From positions 4,171,001 through 4,235,000 of the forward strand of contig NZ_CP012040.1 of assembly GCF_001050135.1 (NCBI RefSeq): DNA of 64,000 nt, read 5' to 3'. Origin of the DNA: Cyclobacterium amurskyense. Lineage in GTDB: Bacteria; Bacteroidota; Bacteroidia; Cytophagales; Cyclobacteriaceae. A model generated the notes under the pieces. That model was not told the DNA's origin and did no database searches. It saw only the letters and a list, made by a program, of their open reading frames with translations. Below, piece after piece: positions 1 through 9,725 of the stretch (within the stretch, counting starts at the first letter, position 1; the number at the start of each line of letters is the position of its first letter). The position numbers and the translations under genes were made by a program.

Positions 1-951
1 TTAGCCAAGGAAGAAAGCGATTATGTATTTGGCTACAGAGACAGGGCAGATGATTGCTATGAAGTAGCAAGGTCCGTTTACGATGGACGGTATTTGTATA
101 TACGTCACTTTATGCCACAGCTTCCTTATTATCAAAATGCACTTATTTTTAATAAAGGGGGGAGTTATGCAGAAATGAACAGACTCAGAGATGCTGGTGA
201 ATTAACTGACGCAGCAAAAAAAATGTATGCTACCAAACCCGTAGAGATTTTATATGATTTACAGGAAGATCCTCTGGAACAGAATAACCTAGCTACCAAG
301 CCAGTAATGAAAGAGAAGCTAGAGGAACTGGCTAGGGAACTCGATGAATGGATGATTCGACATAGGGATACAGGCTTGCTTACTGAGGGCATAATGATGC
401 AGCAGGCAAGCCAATCTAAGGAAAGTGTGTACGCCATTAGTAGGGCTTATTCAGAGGAGTCTTTCAAGGAAGTATTAGAAGTAGCAAAAATGGTTGGAAA
501 GATCAATGACCTTTCTGCCGTCATCCCTTACTTGGATAGTGATCTGGAATCAGCTAGGTTTTGGGGGCTTATCGGAATTGATGCCTATGAGGGCGATATT
601 GGGCGAGTCGTTCCGAATTTAATCAGATTGTTGTCAGATGAAGCACCCGCGGTGGCCATTAAGGCCGCAGAAATTTTGATTAAACGCGAAGAAAATAATG
701 CCGCTTATGAAGTGCTGAAAAACATGCTTTTGCTTGAAGAAGAGGTTCAGGTTTTGCAGGCAGCAATAAGTGTTCGTCGACTAGGCCTTAAAGCAAAACC
801 TTTAATACCCATCATTGCAGAAGAAATTTTCCCCAAATATTCAGGGGAAATTTGGGGGAGGTATAAAAACTGGAGTTATCCTATGTTTATAGGAATGGCT
901 TTAGATCAGGTTCAGATTAATTGCGGAATTGATGTGCCCAAAAGGAAATAG
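1..951 (+). CDS. Sulfatase, C-terminal part with HEAT-like tail (5' truncated by window edge)
   Basis: The reading frame is open from the first base, so only the C-terminal ~316 residues of a longer protein are present. The early part (DRADDCYEVARSVYDGRYLYI, abridged) matches the region of arylsulfatase-type enzymes that follows the catalytic core, including the typical phrases 'EILYDLQEDPLEQNNLA' and 'HRDTGLL' that close the alkaline-phosphatase-like fold. After residue ~130 of the visible part there is a run of alternating helices (AVIPYLDSDLES, AAEILIKREEN) that looks like HEAT repeats. The catalytic Cys/Ser is upstream of the window and cannot be checked. A complete paralogue with the same sulfatase + HEAT architecture lies at 48623. 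It is followed after 75 bp by a sodium/solute symporter, so the two may form one catabolic unit. Confidence 0.85.
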   Translation, partial: LAKEESDYVFGYRDRADDCYEVARSVYDGRYLYIRHFMPQLPYYQNALIFNKGGSYAEMNRLRDAGELTDAAKKMYATKPVEILYDLQEDPLEQNNLATKPVMKEKLEELARELDEWMIRHRDTGLLTEGIMMQQASQSKESVYAISRAYSEESFKEVLEVAKMVGKINDLSAVIPYLDSDLESARFWGLIGIDAYEGDIGRVVPNLIRLLSDEAPAVAIKAAEILIKREENNAAYEVLKNMLLLEEEVQVLQAAISVRRLGLKAKPLIPIIAEEIFPKYSGEIWGRYKNWSYPMFIGMALDQVQINCGIDVPKRK

Positions 952-1025
952 AGAAGACTTAAACCCAAAATCATACAAGAATTCACTTTATTGAAAAAAT
1001 CATACCCACTTACATATTATACATT

Positions 1026-2801
1026 ATGCTGTTACAAGGAATTGATTGGTTGATATTGGTCGCTTTTTTTGCTGTCTCATTGGGGATAGGATTGTACAGT
1101 TCCCGACAATCATCAAAAAACATTAATGAATTTTTTAAAGCAGGAGGTAACCTGCCGTGGTGGATATTAGGCACCTCAATGGTGGCCACCACCTTTTCCA
1201 CTGATACGCCAAACTTGATTACGGATATTGTGAGGAAAAACGGTATATCAGGAAACTGGGTATGGTGGAGCTTTTTATTAACAGGGATGCTGACCGTTTT
1301 TTTCTTTGCCAAACTATGGAAAAGATCGGGAGTGTTGACAGATATAGAATTTTATGAATTGCGCTACAGTGGTAAAGCAGCCTCCTTTTTAAGGGGCTTT
1401 AGGGCTATATTTCTGGGTTTATTTTTCAATGTGGTCATCATTTCAGGAGTTTCTCTAGCAGCGATTAAAATTGGGGGCGTATTACTTGGAATAAGCCCCG
1501 TAGCTACTTTATTAATATCTGGAATTGTTACCGTTATCTACAGTTCTTTAGGAGGTTTACGAGGTGTAGTATTTACGGATTTTATACAGTTTATTCTGTC
1601 TTTGGCTGGCGCCATTGCTGCTGCCTGGGTGGCTGTCAATCATCCTGCAGTAGGAGGACTTGAGAACCTTGTCAATCACGAGCTTATTGTGGATAAACTT
1701 GATTTTATTCCTGATATCGCCAATAAAGAAATTTTCCTTACCATATTCCTAATTCCATTGTTTATTCAATGGTGGTCTGTGTGGTATCCAGGTTCTGAGC
1801 CCGGAGGTGGGGGCTTTATTGTTCAAAGGATGCTGGCAGCCAAGGATGAAAAAAATGCATTGTCCTCTGTTATGTTTTTTACCATTGTTCATTATGCCAT
1901 CAGACCTTGGCCTTGGATATTGGTAGCTTTGTGTAGTATAATCGTTTTTCCGGATATGGCTTCCCTACAAGCTGCATTTCCAAATGCGGATGCCTCCATA
2001 GTTCAGGATGACATGGCCTATCCTGCTATGCTGTCCTTTATGCCGGTGGGAATTATGGGCTTAGTAGTCACTTCCTTGGTAGCTGCATATATGTCCACAC
2101 TTTCCACCATGCTCAATCTTGGCGCTTCCTACATGGTCAATGATTTTTACTTAAGGTTTATCAAGCCGGGAAGTACACAAAAGCACCTTGTGGCAGTCGG
2201 AAGAATAGCCACTGTTACAATTATGGTTTTAGGTGGTTATGTGGCTTTACATTTAGAAAATGCATTGCAGACATTTAGTATACTTTTGCAAATTGGAGCA
2301 GGAACAGGTTTAATTTATATCTTACGCTGGTATTGGTGGAGGATCAATGCCATGAGTGAGATTGTTGCGATGGCAGCTTCCTTCCTTACCGCCTTGTATT
2401 TTGCCTTTATTCATCACAATTACTTTGAAGAATTTGCTACCCATGAGGAATTAATTGTAGGGATATTTGTAACTTCAATTTGTTGGATTTCTACAGCTTA
2501 CCTTTCCACACCTACTGACAAATCCGTTCTTGTTTCTTTTGTGAAAAAGACAAAAGCTCCTGGTCCAGGTTGGAAAAGAATTCACAATTTAATTGGCAAT
2601 ACCGGTGAAAAAGTAGATACCACTGGCTACTTTGACTTTCAGGCAGCGATTCTTGCTTTTGGTGCAGGAGTAATTGGTGTGTTTAGTTTCTTATTCGGTA
2701 CGGGTAATCTTTTACTTGGAGATCCTCTAAATGGAATGCTTTTAATAGGACTTGCATTTATAGCATTTGGAGCTTTGGTTTACCTAAGGAAACGATTCTA
2801 A
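1026..2801 (+). CDS. Sodium:solute symporter (SSS family)
   Basis: 591-residue multi-pass inner-membrane protein with about 13 hydrophobic segments. The N-terminus (DWLILVAFFAVSLGIGLY, then an SSKNINEFFKAGG stretch followed by 'PWWILGTSMVATTFSTDTP') is diagnostic for the SSS family, whose members couple Na+ entry to uptake of sugars, sugar acids, amino acids or similar small solutes. It is somewhat longer than the typical 500-550 residues. It follows the truncated sulfatase by 75 bp on the same strand, so transport of a sulfatase-released sugar is a reasonable inference, but the substrate cannot be read from sequence. A strong terminator follows at 2855. Confidence 0.88.
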   Translation: MLLQGIDWLILVAFFAVSLGIGLYSSRQSSKNINEFFKAGGNLPWWILGTSMVATTFSTDTPNLITDIVRKNGISGNWVWWSFLLTGMLTVFFFAKLWKRSGVLTDIEFYELRYSGKAASFLRGFRAIFLGLFFNVVIISGVSLAAIKIGGVLLGISPVATLLISGIVTVIYSSLGGLRGVVFTDFIQFILSLAGAIAAAWVAVNHPAVGGLENLVNHELIVDKLDFIPDIANKEIFLTIFLIPLFIQWWSVWYPGSEPGGGGFIVQRMLAAKDEKNALSSVMFFTIVHYAIRPWPWILVALCSIIVFPDMASLQAAFPNADASIVQDDMAYPAMLSFMPVGIMGLVVTSLVAAYMSTLSTMLNLGASYMVNDFYLRFIKPGSTQKHLVAVGRIATVTIMVLGGYVALHLENALQTFSILLQIGAGTGLIYILRWYWWRINAMSEIVAMAASFLTALYFAFIHHNYFEEFATHEELIVGIFVTSICWISTAYLSTPTDKSVLVSFVKKTKAPGPGWKRIHNLIGNTGEKVDTTGYFDFQAAILAFGAGVIGVFSFLFGTGNLLLGDPLNGMLLIGLAFIAFGALVYLRKRF

Positions 2802-2854
2802 ACAGGGAGTTTTATGTTAAATAAAATAAAGAGATAACCAAAATATGGGTCTCA

Positions 2855-2891
2855 ATGGATTCTTCAGGGAGCTGAAGAATCCATTTTTTTT
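2855..2891 (+). terminator. Rho-independent terminator after the SSS symporter
   Basis: A perfect 12-bp stem (ATGGATTCTTCA pairing with TGAAGAATCCAT) with a 6-nt loop is followed by a run of seven or more T. It lies 53 bp after the symporter stop and ends the sulfatase/symporter unit. Confidence 0.9.
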
Positions 2892-3330
2892 ACCCCTGAC
2901 TTTACCAAGAATTGGTGAAATCACATCGAAAGTAGACCAGATACTATTTCTATTCATGAAGGTGTTTTTAGAAATTTGTTTGTACTTATTTCAATCCATT
3001 GTTTATCCAATTCAATTGATCCCAAAGGAGAACAATACTTCGTGGGAATTTTTTTTAAAAATGTTAAAACAGCTGTAGCAAAAATACCAGATGTGACGTC
3101 AGGGAATACAGGGAGTATTGAACTCGGTGGTTTGGACTATTTTATTTTTCCATGGAGATTAATGATGTCTTTCAAAGCTTTTATAAAGTTCTTAATGTGT
3201 TGGTAATTTGACCGATTATCGCAGTATTATAACTTGCCCTAGGTTATTAAATAGTAAAATGAATATTCAAATTATCGTTTTTTAACTAGCTTTACCAAAT
3301 TATTTATTGTTTTGCTTATTTGAATAAAAA
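2892..3330. other. Intergenic stretch without convincing gene
   Basis: About 440 bp between the terminator and the TonB receptor. Two short overlapping open frames (2845-3078 and 2976-3206) exist, but the first starts inside the terminator region and neither resembles a known family. The stretch ending at 3206 could be the worn remnant of a coding sequence. The last ~120 bp before 3331 are very AT-rich and probably hold the promoter of the receptor, although no exact TAnnTTTG box was found. Confidence 0.4.
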
Positions 3331-5679
3331 ATGAGGATACTTACAATTGGCATATTTCTATTTTTTCTTAGCACTGTGGGGTTTTCTCAGAAAATCTCAG
3401 TAAGTGGAACAGTAAAGGAAGAAGGGACAGGGGAAAACCTGATTGGAGCAAATATTTATGATAAAATTTCCCAAAAAGGGACGGTCGCCAATCAATTTGG
3501 GTTTTATAGTTATACAACTTCCGGCGATAGTTTAGACCTATATTTTAGTTTTGTAGGATTTCAGGCTAAGCACATTCAATTCAAAGCAAATAAGGATACT
3601 GTAATTAATGTGACCTTAGTGCCTGACGGTAATCTTGAGGAGGTGGTGGTTTCTGCTTCTGATATGGACCAAATTCAGGAAGTTACGAGGATGAGTTCCA
3701 TCAATGTTCCAATAGAGCAAATCAAGGAATTGCCTGCATTAATGGGGGAAGTAGATGTTTTTAAAGTTTTACAACTTCTACCTGGTGTGCAGTCTGGTAC
3801 TGAAGGAGGAAGTGGTCTGTATGTAAGAGGGGGAGGTCCAGATCAAAATCTTATTTTATTGGACGGGGTGCCGGTATACAATGCCTCACACCTTTTTGGT
3901 TTCTTTTCGGTCTTCAATGCAGACGCCATTAATAATGTAGAACTTATCAAAGGAGGTTTTCCTTCCAGATATGGAGGCCGACTTTCTTCAGTGATTGATA
4001 TAAGCATGAAGGAAGGCAATATGCAGGAATTTAAAGGGGAAGGATCCATAGGATTAATTGCTTCAAAAGTGACTGTGGAGGGGCCAATTAAAAAAGATAA
4101 AACTTCTTTTATTCTATCAGCGAGGCGTACCTATTTAGATATTTTGGCCCGACCGATTATTAAAGCTGCTACTGAGGGAGATGAGAATATAGGGTATTAT
4201 TTTTATGACCTTAATGGCAAAGTCAACCATATCATCAATGATAAAAACAGGTTGTACCTGAGTGTATATTCAGGTGATGATAAGGCGTATTCCAAGTTTA
4301 AAAACTTTTATGTCAATGACAATGAAAGGACAGATTATGATGAAGAATTTGGCTTGAAATGGGGCAATTTTATCTCAGCCCTTCGATGGAATAATGTTAT
4401 AAATAGCCGCCTTTTTAGTAATTATACTTTTACTTATAGTCGATACAATTTTGATCTATTCAGTAATTATGAGGAGAAAATTACTGGTTTAGGTGCCACC
4501 GAGACTAATTTTTATTCGGACAGGTATTTTTCAGGTATAAGAGATTGGGCAGGAAGGGCAGATTTTGAATTCATTCCTAATCCAGACCATTATTTCCGAT
4601 TTGGTACCAATGTGATTTCCCATAAGTTCTCCCCAGGAGTTTACGCCAGTAAGAGCAGTACAGGAGACAATGATCTCCAATTGGGTGCAGATGAATTAAA
4701 TTCAACAGAATATGCGGTATATGCCGAAGACGATATTAATATTACCAGCCGATTGAAAGGCAATTTGGGGCTTCATTATTCAGGGTTTAATACCGACAAT
4801 CAACATTACAATTCCCTTCAGCCCAGGATAGCAGCAAGGTATTTGGTCAATCCCAGTACCTCAGTAAAAGCTTCCTATGTCACCATGGCACAATTTATCC
4901 ATTTACTTACCAATGCAGGATTAGGTTTGCCAACGGATCTATGGGTGCCAGCCACAGCTAAAATTGGACCACAAAAAGCCATGCAGGTGGCCATTGGTGG
5001 GGTTAAGAATTTCAATAAATTTGAGCTGAGTGCAGAGGCCTATTACAAGACCATGGATGGCTTAATCGAATACAAAGATGGGGCAACATATCTCAACCTG
5101 GATGAAGATTGGCAGGATAAAGTGGCTATAGGAGAAGGGGTAAGTTATGGCCTCGAATTATTGCTTCAAAAGAAAGTAGGCAAAATTTCCGGATGGATAG
5201 GTTATACCCTTTCTAAAACCGAAAGGAGATTTGACGAGATTAATTTCGGTGAATGGTTTCCTTACAAATACGACAGGAGACATGATGTGAGTTTTGCCCT
5301 TACCCATGAATGGAAGGAAAACAAAGATTTTTCGGTGGTTTGGGTATATGGAACTGGAAATGCTGTTTCCCTTCCTACGCAGCGTTATGAAGGGCTAGCG
5401 ATAAACAACTTTGGAAGTACATGGAAATCAGAGTTACAGTATTACGAAAGTAGAAATAACTTCAGAAACAGGGATTACCATCGACTTGATGTAAGTTTCA
5501 GTTGGTGGAAGACCAAAAAGTGGGGAGAACGAAAATGGACGCTTGGCATCTACAATGTCTACAACCGGATGAATCCTTTCTTTATGGACATTGGTTATGA
5601 TCAGCAGAGCAATAAAAAGGTGAAACAATACAGTCTTTTTCCCATTATACCTTCGTTTTCTTACGGGTTTAAATTTTAA
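3331..5679 (+). CDS. TonB-dependent outer-membrane receptor with carboxypeptidase-regulatory-like N-domain
   Basis: 782 residues. A signal peptide (MRILTIGIFLFFLSTVGFSQ) is followed by a carboxypeptidase D regulatory-like beta-sandwich (about 22-107: SVSGTVKEEGTGENLIGANI), then the plug domain (about 120-235) with the typical 'GLYVRGGGPDQNLILLDGVPVYN' pattern (shown in part), and a long outer-membrane beta-barrel ending in the aromatic-rich C-terminus FSYGFKF. The family takes up large or scarce substrates across the outer membrane using TonB energy. The stop codon is directly followed by the ATG of a DUF4249 lipoprotein, a standard receptor/lipoprotein pairing in Bacteroidota. At ~780 residues it is shorter than SusC proteins (about 1000), so it is not a SusC/SusD glycan system. 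The substrate is unknown; metals, peptides or small organics are all possible. Confidence 0.92.
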   Translation: MRILTIGIFLFFLSTVGFSQKISVSGTVKEEGTGENLIGANIYDKISQKGTVANQFGFYSYTTSGDSLDLYFSFVGFQAKHIQFKANKDTVINVTLVPDGNLEEVVVSASDMDQIQEVTRMSSINVPIEQIKELPALMGEVDVFKVLQLLPGVQSGTEGGSGLYVRGGGPDQNLILLDGVPVYNASHLFGFFSVFNADAINNVELIKGGFPSRYGGRLSSVIDISMKEGNMQEFKGEGSIGLIASKVTVEGPIKKDKTSFILSARRTYLDILARPIIKAATEGDENIGYYFYDLNGKVNHIINDKNRLYLSVYSGDDKAYSKFKNFYVNDNERTDYDEEFGLKWGNFISALRWNNVINSRLFSNYTFTYSRYNFDLFSNYEEKITGLGATETNFYSDRYFSGIRDWAGRADFEFIPNPDHYFRFGTNVISHKFSPGVYASKSSTGDNDLQLGADELNSTEYAVYAEDDINITSRLKGNLGLHYSGFNTDNQHYNSLQPRIAARYLVNPSTSVKASYVTMAQFIHLLTNAGLGLPTDLWVPATAKIGPQKAMQVAIGGVKNFNKFELSAEAYYKTMDGLIEYKDGATYLNLDEDWQDKVAIGEGVSYGLELLLQKKVGKISGWIGYTLSKTERRFDEINFGEWFPYKYDRRHDVSFALTHEWKENKDFSVVWVYGTGNAVSLPTQRYEGLAINNFGSTWKSELQYYESRNNFRNRDYHRLDVSFSWWKTKKWGERKWTLGIYNVYNRMNPFFMDIGYDQQSNKKVKQYSLFPIIPSFSYGFKF

Positions 5680-6615
5680 ATGGACATGAATACATTACTT
5701 AGCTATCGAAGATATTTCCTGTTTGTTTTTATAATAGGAGGCCTGTTCATCAGTTCTTGTGAAACCACAGTGGACATTGATATACCTTTTGAAAAACCTC
5801 AGGTGACACTGAATTCAACCCTAATTCACAATACCTTTCCAAAGGTAAGACTAACTTATTCCAGACATATTCTTGATAATAATTGGGAATTTGAACCAAT
5901 AACAACGGCAGAAGTAAAGTTAACTACTGATGATGGTCAATCCTTTTACCTTGGCTATAATGAGGAAAGTGGGGAGTACATTAGTTTGGACTACATGGTG
6001 ATGGAAGGTAAAGAATATACAGTTGAAGTGAAGGTGGAGGGCTATGACATTATTAGTGCTACAGAAACTGTCCCAATTCATGTCCCAATTAAAGACCTGA
6101 TTTATAATGGGAGTGCAAAAGTGGATTCTTGGTCAACCAGAGATGACATTACCTTGGTTTTTGACGACGCCATAGGTGAAAATTACTATGAAATTTCAGC
6201 TTTTTATTACCGCCAAGGGTCTTATGTTGATCAAGACGGGAATGAGGTCTATTATTCTGATAATCAGCCGATTTATCTGGAGCCAAAAAACCCTGCTTAC
6301 GAACAAGATTTTTTCTTGGATGGAGCGGTACTTATTGACGATAAATTATTTGATGGTAAAGAAGCGAAAATAGATTTTTTCACCAGTGGTAATTTTATAG
6401 AATTAGAAAATGGGGGCGAGGTTCAATTTGTATTGAAAGTGGTGTCTCCAGGCTATTATTATTTCCGTACAACTTCTGGCTTACAGGACTGGAATGAAGG
6501 GGATCCCTTTGCCCAACCCGTGCAGGTTTATACTAATATTAAGAATGGTATAGGTATTTTCATGACGGGAAATGTTTCTTCTAAAGAAATGGAGACTGGA
6601 ACTGGTCAAAACTAA
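5680..6615 (+). CDS. DUF4249 family lipoprotein
   Basis: 311 residues with an N-terminal hydrophobic segment ending in a lipobox (FISSC, Cys27), so a lipid-anchored envelope protein is expected. The mature part begins ETTVDIDIPFEKPQVTLNS and continues as beta-rich sequence with the 'V.LTYSRHILDN...' pattern of DUF4249. These proteins are found almost exclusively beside TonB-dependent receptors, and here the ATG starts at the base after the receptor's TAA, so translation is presumably coupled. It probably acts as the surface or periplasmic partner of the receptor; its biochemical role is not established. Confidence 0.85.
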   Translation: MDMNTLLSYRRYFLFVFIIGGLFISSCETTVDIDIPFEKPQVTLNSTLIHNTFPKVRLTYSRHILDNNWEFEPITTAEVKLTTDDGQSFYLGYNEESGEYISLDYMVMEGKEYTVEVKVEGYDIISATETVPIHVPIKDLIYNGSAKVDSWSTRDDITLVFDDAIGENYYEISAFYYRQGSYVDQDGNEVYYSDNQPIYLEPKNPAYEQDFFLDGAVLIDDKLFDGKEAKIDFFTSGNFIELENGGEVQFVLKVVSPGYYYFRTTSGLQDWNEGDPFAQPVQVYTNIKNGIGIFMTGNVSSKEMETGTGQN

Positions 6616-6703
6616 ATTCTAAAGAAACTGAAGGCTATCTCTAAATAAAAATTGGTCCTAAAATAAGCTTCAGATTTAGACTTTCTTTTAGGTGCTGTAG
6701 CTC

Positions 6704-6894
6704 ACCCGAAATATGCAATAGGCATTCTCTTACGTGCTGAAATCGCTTTAAAATCAGCCACTTCGTTGCTGTTTGGAGATTTCACCATAGTGGTGCTATT
6801 CTAAAATCTCCAAACAGCCTGCCCCCGTAAACACGGGACAGGCTTCACCCCTGACATTGTTAGGGCGGAGAAATCCTATTACATAATCCGGGTT
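6704..6894. repeat. Dispersed palindromic repeat, long form, copy A
   Basis: Begins ACCCGAAATATGCAATAG and ends CTATTACATAATCCGGGTT, which are imperfect inverted copies of each other. The interior carries small hairpins, including CCCGTAAACACGGG. It shares its ends with copies at 7580, 14434, 25379 and 26062, but has a shortened interior (about 191 bp instead of about 215). It fills most of the gene-free gap 6616-6926. Confidence 0.85.
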
Positions 6895-6926
6895 CAATTT
6901 ATGGTGAAATTGTCTTCCGATTGCGT

Positions 6927-7541
6927 TTAAAATTTTAAATTATCTAAATCGGAAGGAGAGCTGATGGTTGTTTCCTGGTATTGCAGACTCCATCCCATGG
7001 AATTGGTTAGAATATAGATCTTGGAGAGTTCATTGATTAGCCTTTCCTTGGCATCATCTTTCAGGTCAGACTGATCGATTTTTGCCTGAACCATTTTATT
7101 TACGCTTCCTTTGATCTTGTTATAATCAGCAGCATCAAACTTATTGAAATAATCTTGACTGACATCATAGTATTGAAGGTCAGGGTAAATGTTGATTTCC
7201 GGTTCGGGAAGAAATAGAATACGTACTTGTTTGGCCTCCGGGTCTACTTCCGTTTTAATTTGCCTAAGGTCATATGCGATGGTTACTTTCGCATTCACTA
7301 TCACTAATGCTTTTTTATTGGCAGAGAAGATATCGAAATAATTTTTTTTGGTGTTTTTATAACTCAAAACCTGAGAAAACTGCCCTTCAGTGACAATCAG
7401 TTTACCTACCTGTTTAATTTGCTGTTCTAAAAGTGCCGAATTGAGCTGTATTTCTTCCTGTTGCTTGCTTTTGCCCATGAAATACTGAAATGACCAAATG
7501 ACTGCTATTGCGGTGATGATTCCTGCAAAAAACCTAAACAT
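6927..7541 (-). CDS. DUF4230 domain-containing protein
   Basis: 204 residues with an N-terminal membrane anchor (FFAGIITAIAVIWSFQYFMG), so the bulk is probably periplasmic. The following segment, with 'LIVTEGQFSQVLSYK' and 'KALVIVNAKVTIAYDL', matches the DUF4230 family, which is widespread in Bacteroidota and Firmicutes and has no assigned activity. The gene stands alone, flanked on both sides by copies of the same dispersed palindromic repeat. Some members are annotated as related to stomatin-like folds; nothing in this sequence gives a catalytic motif. Confidence 0.75.
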   Translation of the reverse strand: MFRFFAGIITAIAVIWSFQYFMGKSKQQEEIQLNSALLEQQIKQVGKLIVTEGQFSQVLSYKNTKKNYFDIFSANKKALVIVNAKVTIAYDLRQIKTEVDPEAKQVRILFLPEPEINIYPDLQYYDVSQDYFNKFDAADYNKIKGSVNKMVQAKIDQSDLKDDAKERLINELSKIYILTNSMGWSLQYQETTISSPSDLDNLKF

Positions 7542-7579
7542 AAATTTGGATTAAAACATGGATGAACTATTTAACGCTT

Positions 7580-7794
7580 AAACCCGAAATATGCAATAGA
7601 CATCCTATTACGTGCTGAAATCGCTTTAAAATACCCAATCGTTGCTGTTTTCAATTTCACTATAGCGGTGCTATGCTAAAATCTCCAAACAGTCTGATTT
7701 TCTTGCGATTGCAACACTTTCCGTAAACACGGGACAGGCATCACCCCTGACTATCGTCAGGGCCAGGAAATCCTATTACATAATCCGGGTTAAA
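7580..7794. repeat. Dispersed palindromic repeat, long form, copy B
   Basis: Full-length ~214-bp copy with ends AACCCGAAATATGCAATAG and CTATTACATAATCCGGGTT. Interior hairpins include CATAGCGGTGCTATG and CCTGACTATCGTCAGG. Its interior is nearly identical to copy D (25379) and differs from copies C and E, giving two subfamilies. The rest of the gap up to 8042 is AT-rich and holds nothing else recognised. Confidence 0.9.
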
Positions 7795-8042
7795 TGTGTG
7801 ATGCTATTTCCCACAAGGGAGATAAATACTTTCTGTCCAAAAACAGAAAATCTCATTACACAATTCAGATTTATTATAACAAATGAAAGGAGAATATGAT
7901 TGCCTTCCAATAAAAAAAAGTTGAATGACCGACATGGGTTATTTAATTGTGGGAAATTTTATTAGGAAAAACCTTTTAATAAAAGAAATACATTGAATAT
8001 ATTAGTACAAAAGCCCAAAACAATACACTCAAATTAACAAAT

Positions 8043-9725
8043 ATGATGGATTTTCCATGGTTTCAATTTTATCCGGAAGCCGTTCCTAAGCAAATAGACC
8101 CGGATCAATACAGTAGTGCAGTAGATCTTTTTGAAGAAAGTATAGTAAAATTTGGAGATGCGGTAGCCTATGAATGTATGGATAAAACTATATCCTTCAA
8201 TGAATTAGATAAATTATCGTCCACCTTTGCTTCCTTTTTACAGCATGAACTTAACCTAAAAAAAGGTGATCGCATTGGTATTCAAATGCCTAATTTACTA
8301 CAGTACCCAATCGTCATGTTTGGCGCGCTAAGAGCCGGTCTGATAGTGGTAAATACCAATCCATTGTATACTTCTTCGGAGATGGAGCATCAGTTTTCTG
8401 ACGCAGGGGTCAAAGCGGTCGTTATCGTTGCTAATTTTGCACATAATCTTGAAAAAATTAAAAGTAAAATAGGCCTTAAGCATATAGTCATTACTGAAAT
8501 AGGTGATTCACTTGGTGGGTTAAAAGGGAATATCGTCAATTTAGTAGTGAAATACATCAAAAAGATGGTTCCTGCTTATAATATACCGGAGGCATGGAGC
8601 TTTAAAAAGGCAATGGTAGCTGGTGAGAAAAAAGCTTATGTAAGGCGGGAGTTGGCTCATAAAGATTTGGCTTTCCTACAATATACTGGAGGAACTACTG
8701 GTGTGTCCAAAGGTGCCATGTTAAGTCATGGCAATATCGTTGCCAATATGCAGCAGATTTCTGCCTGGATGAAACCTAGGTTAATCGAAAAGGAGGAGAC
8801 GGTAATAACTGCACTTCCTTTGTACCATATTTTCGCATTGACAGTCAATTGTCTGGCCATGATGAAGATTGGTGCTCACAATGTGTTGATCACCAACCCC
8901 CGCGATATGCCTACATTTTGTAAAACACTTAAAAAGCATCCTTTCAGTGTTTTTACAGGAGTCAATACCCTTTTCAATGGTTTGTTGAACCAAGAATCTT
9001 TCAGATCTTTGGACTTTAGTTCGCTTAAAATAGCAGTTGCAGGTGGAATGGCCCTTCAGTCATTTGTTGCCAAAAGATGGAAAGAAGTGACGGGAGTTGC
9101 GATATCTGAAGGCTATGGGCTTACTGAGACCTCTCCTGTGGTTACTTGTAACCCCATAGATGGTACAGAAAGGTTGGGTACAATTGGTATTCCTTTACCT
9201 AACACGGATGTAAAAATTGTAGATGATGAAGGAAATGATTTGCCCTTAGGTGAAAGAGGAGAATTGTGCGTTAAGGGCCCTCAGGTTATGCCAGGCTATT
9301 GGGAAAGACCTGAAGAAACCGCTGATAGCTTTTTGGGAGAGTGGTTTAAAACAGGAGACATAGCGGTTAAGGATAAAGACGGATACTTTAAAATCGTAGA
9401 TCGTAAGAAGGAAATGATTTTGGTGTCTGGCTTCAATGTTTACCCTAACGAGGTAGAAGATGCCTTGACGGCGCATGATAGGATCAACGAAGCAGGGGTA
9501 ATAGGTATTCCTGATGAGAAATCTACTGAGAGGGTAGTCGCCTATGTAATTGCCACAGACAAATCGCTTTCAGAAGAGGACTTGATTGCCTTTTCTAGAG
9601 AAAGCCTGACAAGTTATAAGGTGCCAAAAGAAATATATTTTGTGGATGAACTTCCCAAATCAAATGTTGGAAAAATCCTCAGAAGAGTAATCAAAGAAAA
9701 TCACTTAAAGAAGATGGTGCTTTAA
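8043..9725 (+). CDS. fadD: Long-chain fatty acid--CoA ligase (AMP-forming)
   Basis: 560 residues, the usual length for bacterial FadD. It activates fatty acids to acyl-CoA through an acyl-AMP intermediate, feeding beta-oxidation or lipid synthesis at the inner face of the membrane. The ATP/AMP-binding P-loop YTGGTTGVSKGAM is near residue 214, the GYGLTETSPVV motif near 357, the 'DGYFKIVDRKKEMI' hinge near 447, and the catalytic lysine in SNVGKILRR near 543. Two adjacent ATGs (8043, 8046) are equally possible starts. It stands alone and its last 4 bases overlap the convergent acetyltransferase gene. FadD is the best assignment, although medium-chain acyl-CoA ligases share these motifs. Confidence 0.9.
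   Translation: MMDFPWFQFYPEAVPKQIDPDQYSSAVDLFEESIVKFGDAVAYECMDKTISFNELDKLSSTFASFLQHELNLKKGDRIGIQMPNLLQYPIVMFGALRAGLIVVNTNPLYTSSEMEHQFSDAGVKAVVIVANFAHNLEKIKSKIGLKHIVITEIGDSLGGLKGNIVNLVVKYIKKMVPAYNIPEAWSFKKAMVAGEKKAYVRRELAHKDLAFLQYTGGTTGVSKGAMLSHGNIVANMQQISAWMKPRLIEKEETVITALPLYHIFALTVNCLAMMKIGAHNVLITNPRDMPTFCKTLKKHPFSVFTGVNTLFNGLLNQESFRSLDFSSLKIAVAGGMALQSFVAKRWKEVTGVAISEGYGLTETSPVVTCNPIDGTERLGTIGIPLPNTDVKIVDDEGNDLPLGERGELCVKGPQVMPGYWERPEETADSFLGEWFKTGDIAVKDKDGYFKIVDRKKEMILVSGFNVYPNEVEDALTAHDRINEAGVIGIPDEKSTERVVAYVIATDKSLSEEDLIAFSRESLTSYKVPKEIYFVDELPKSNVGKILRRVIKENHLKKMVL

Noticed and set aside
2845..3206. Two short overlapping open frames after the symporter terminator
   Set aside because: One starts within the terminator hairpin region; neither has family resemblance, a leader or neighbour support.
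6704..6894. Rho-independent terminator reading of the long repeats
   Set aside because: They lack a T-run at the 3' end, and in two places a separate true terminator follows.
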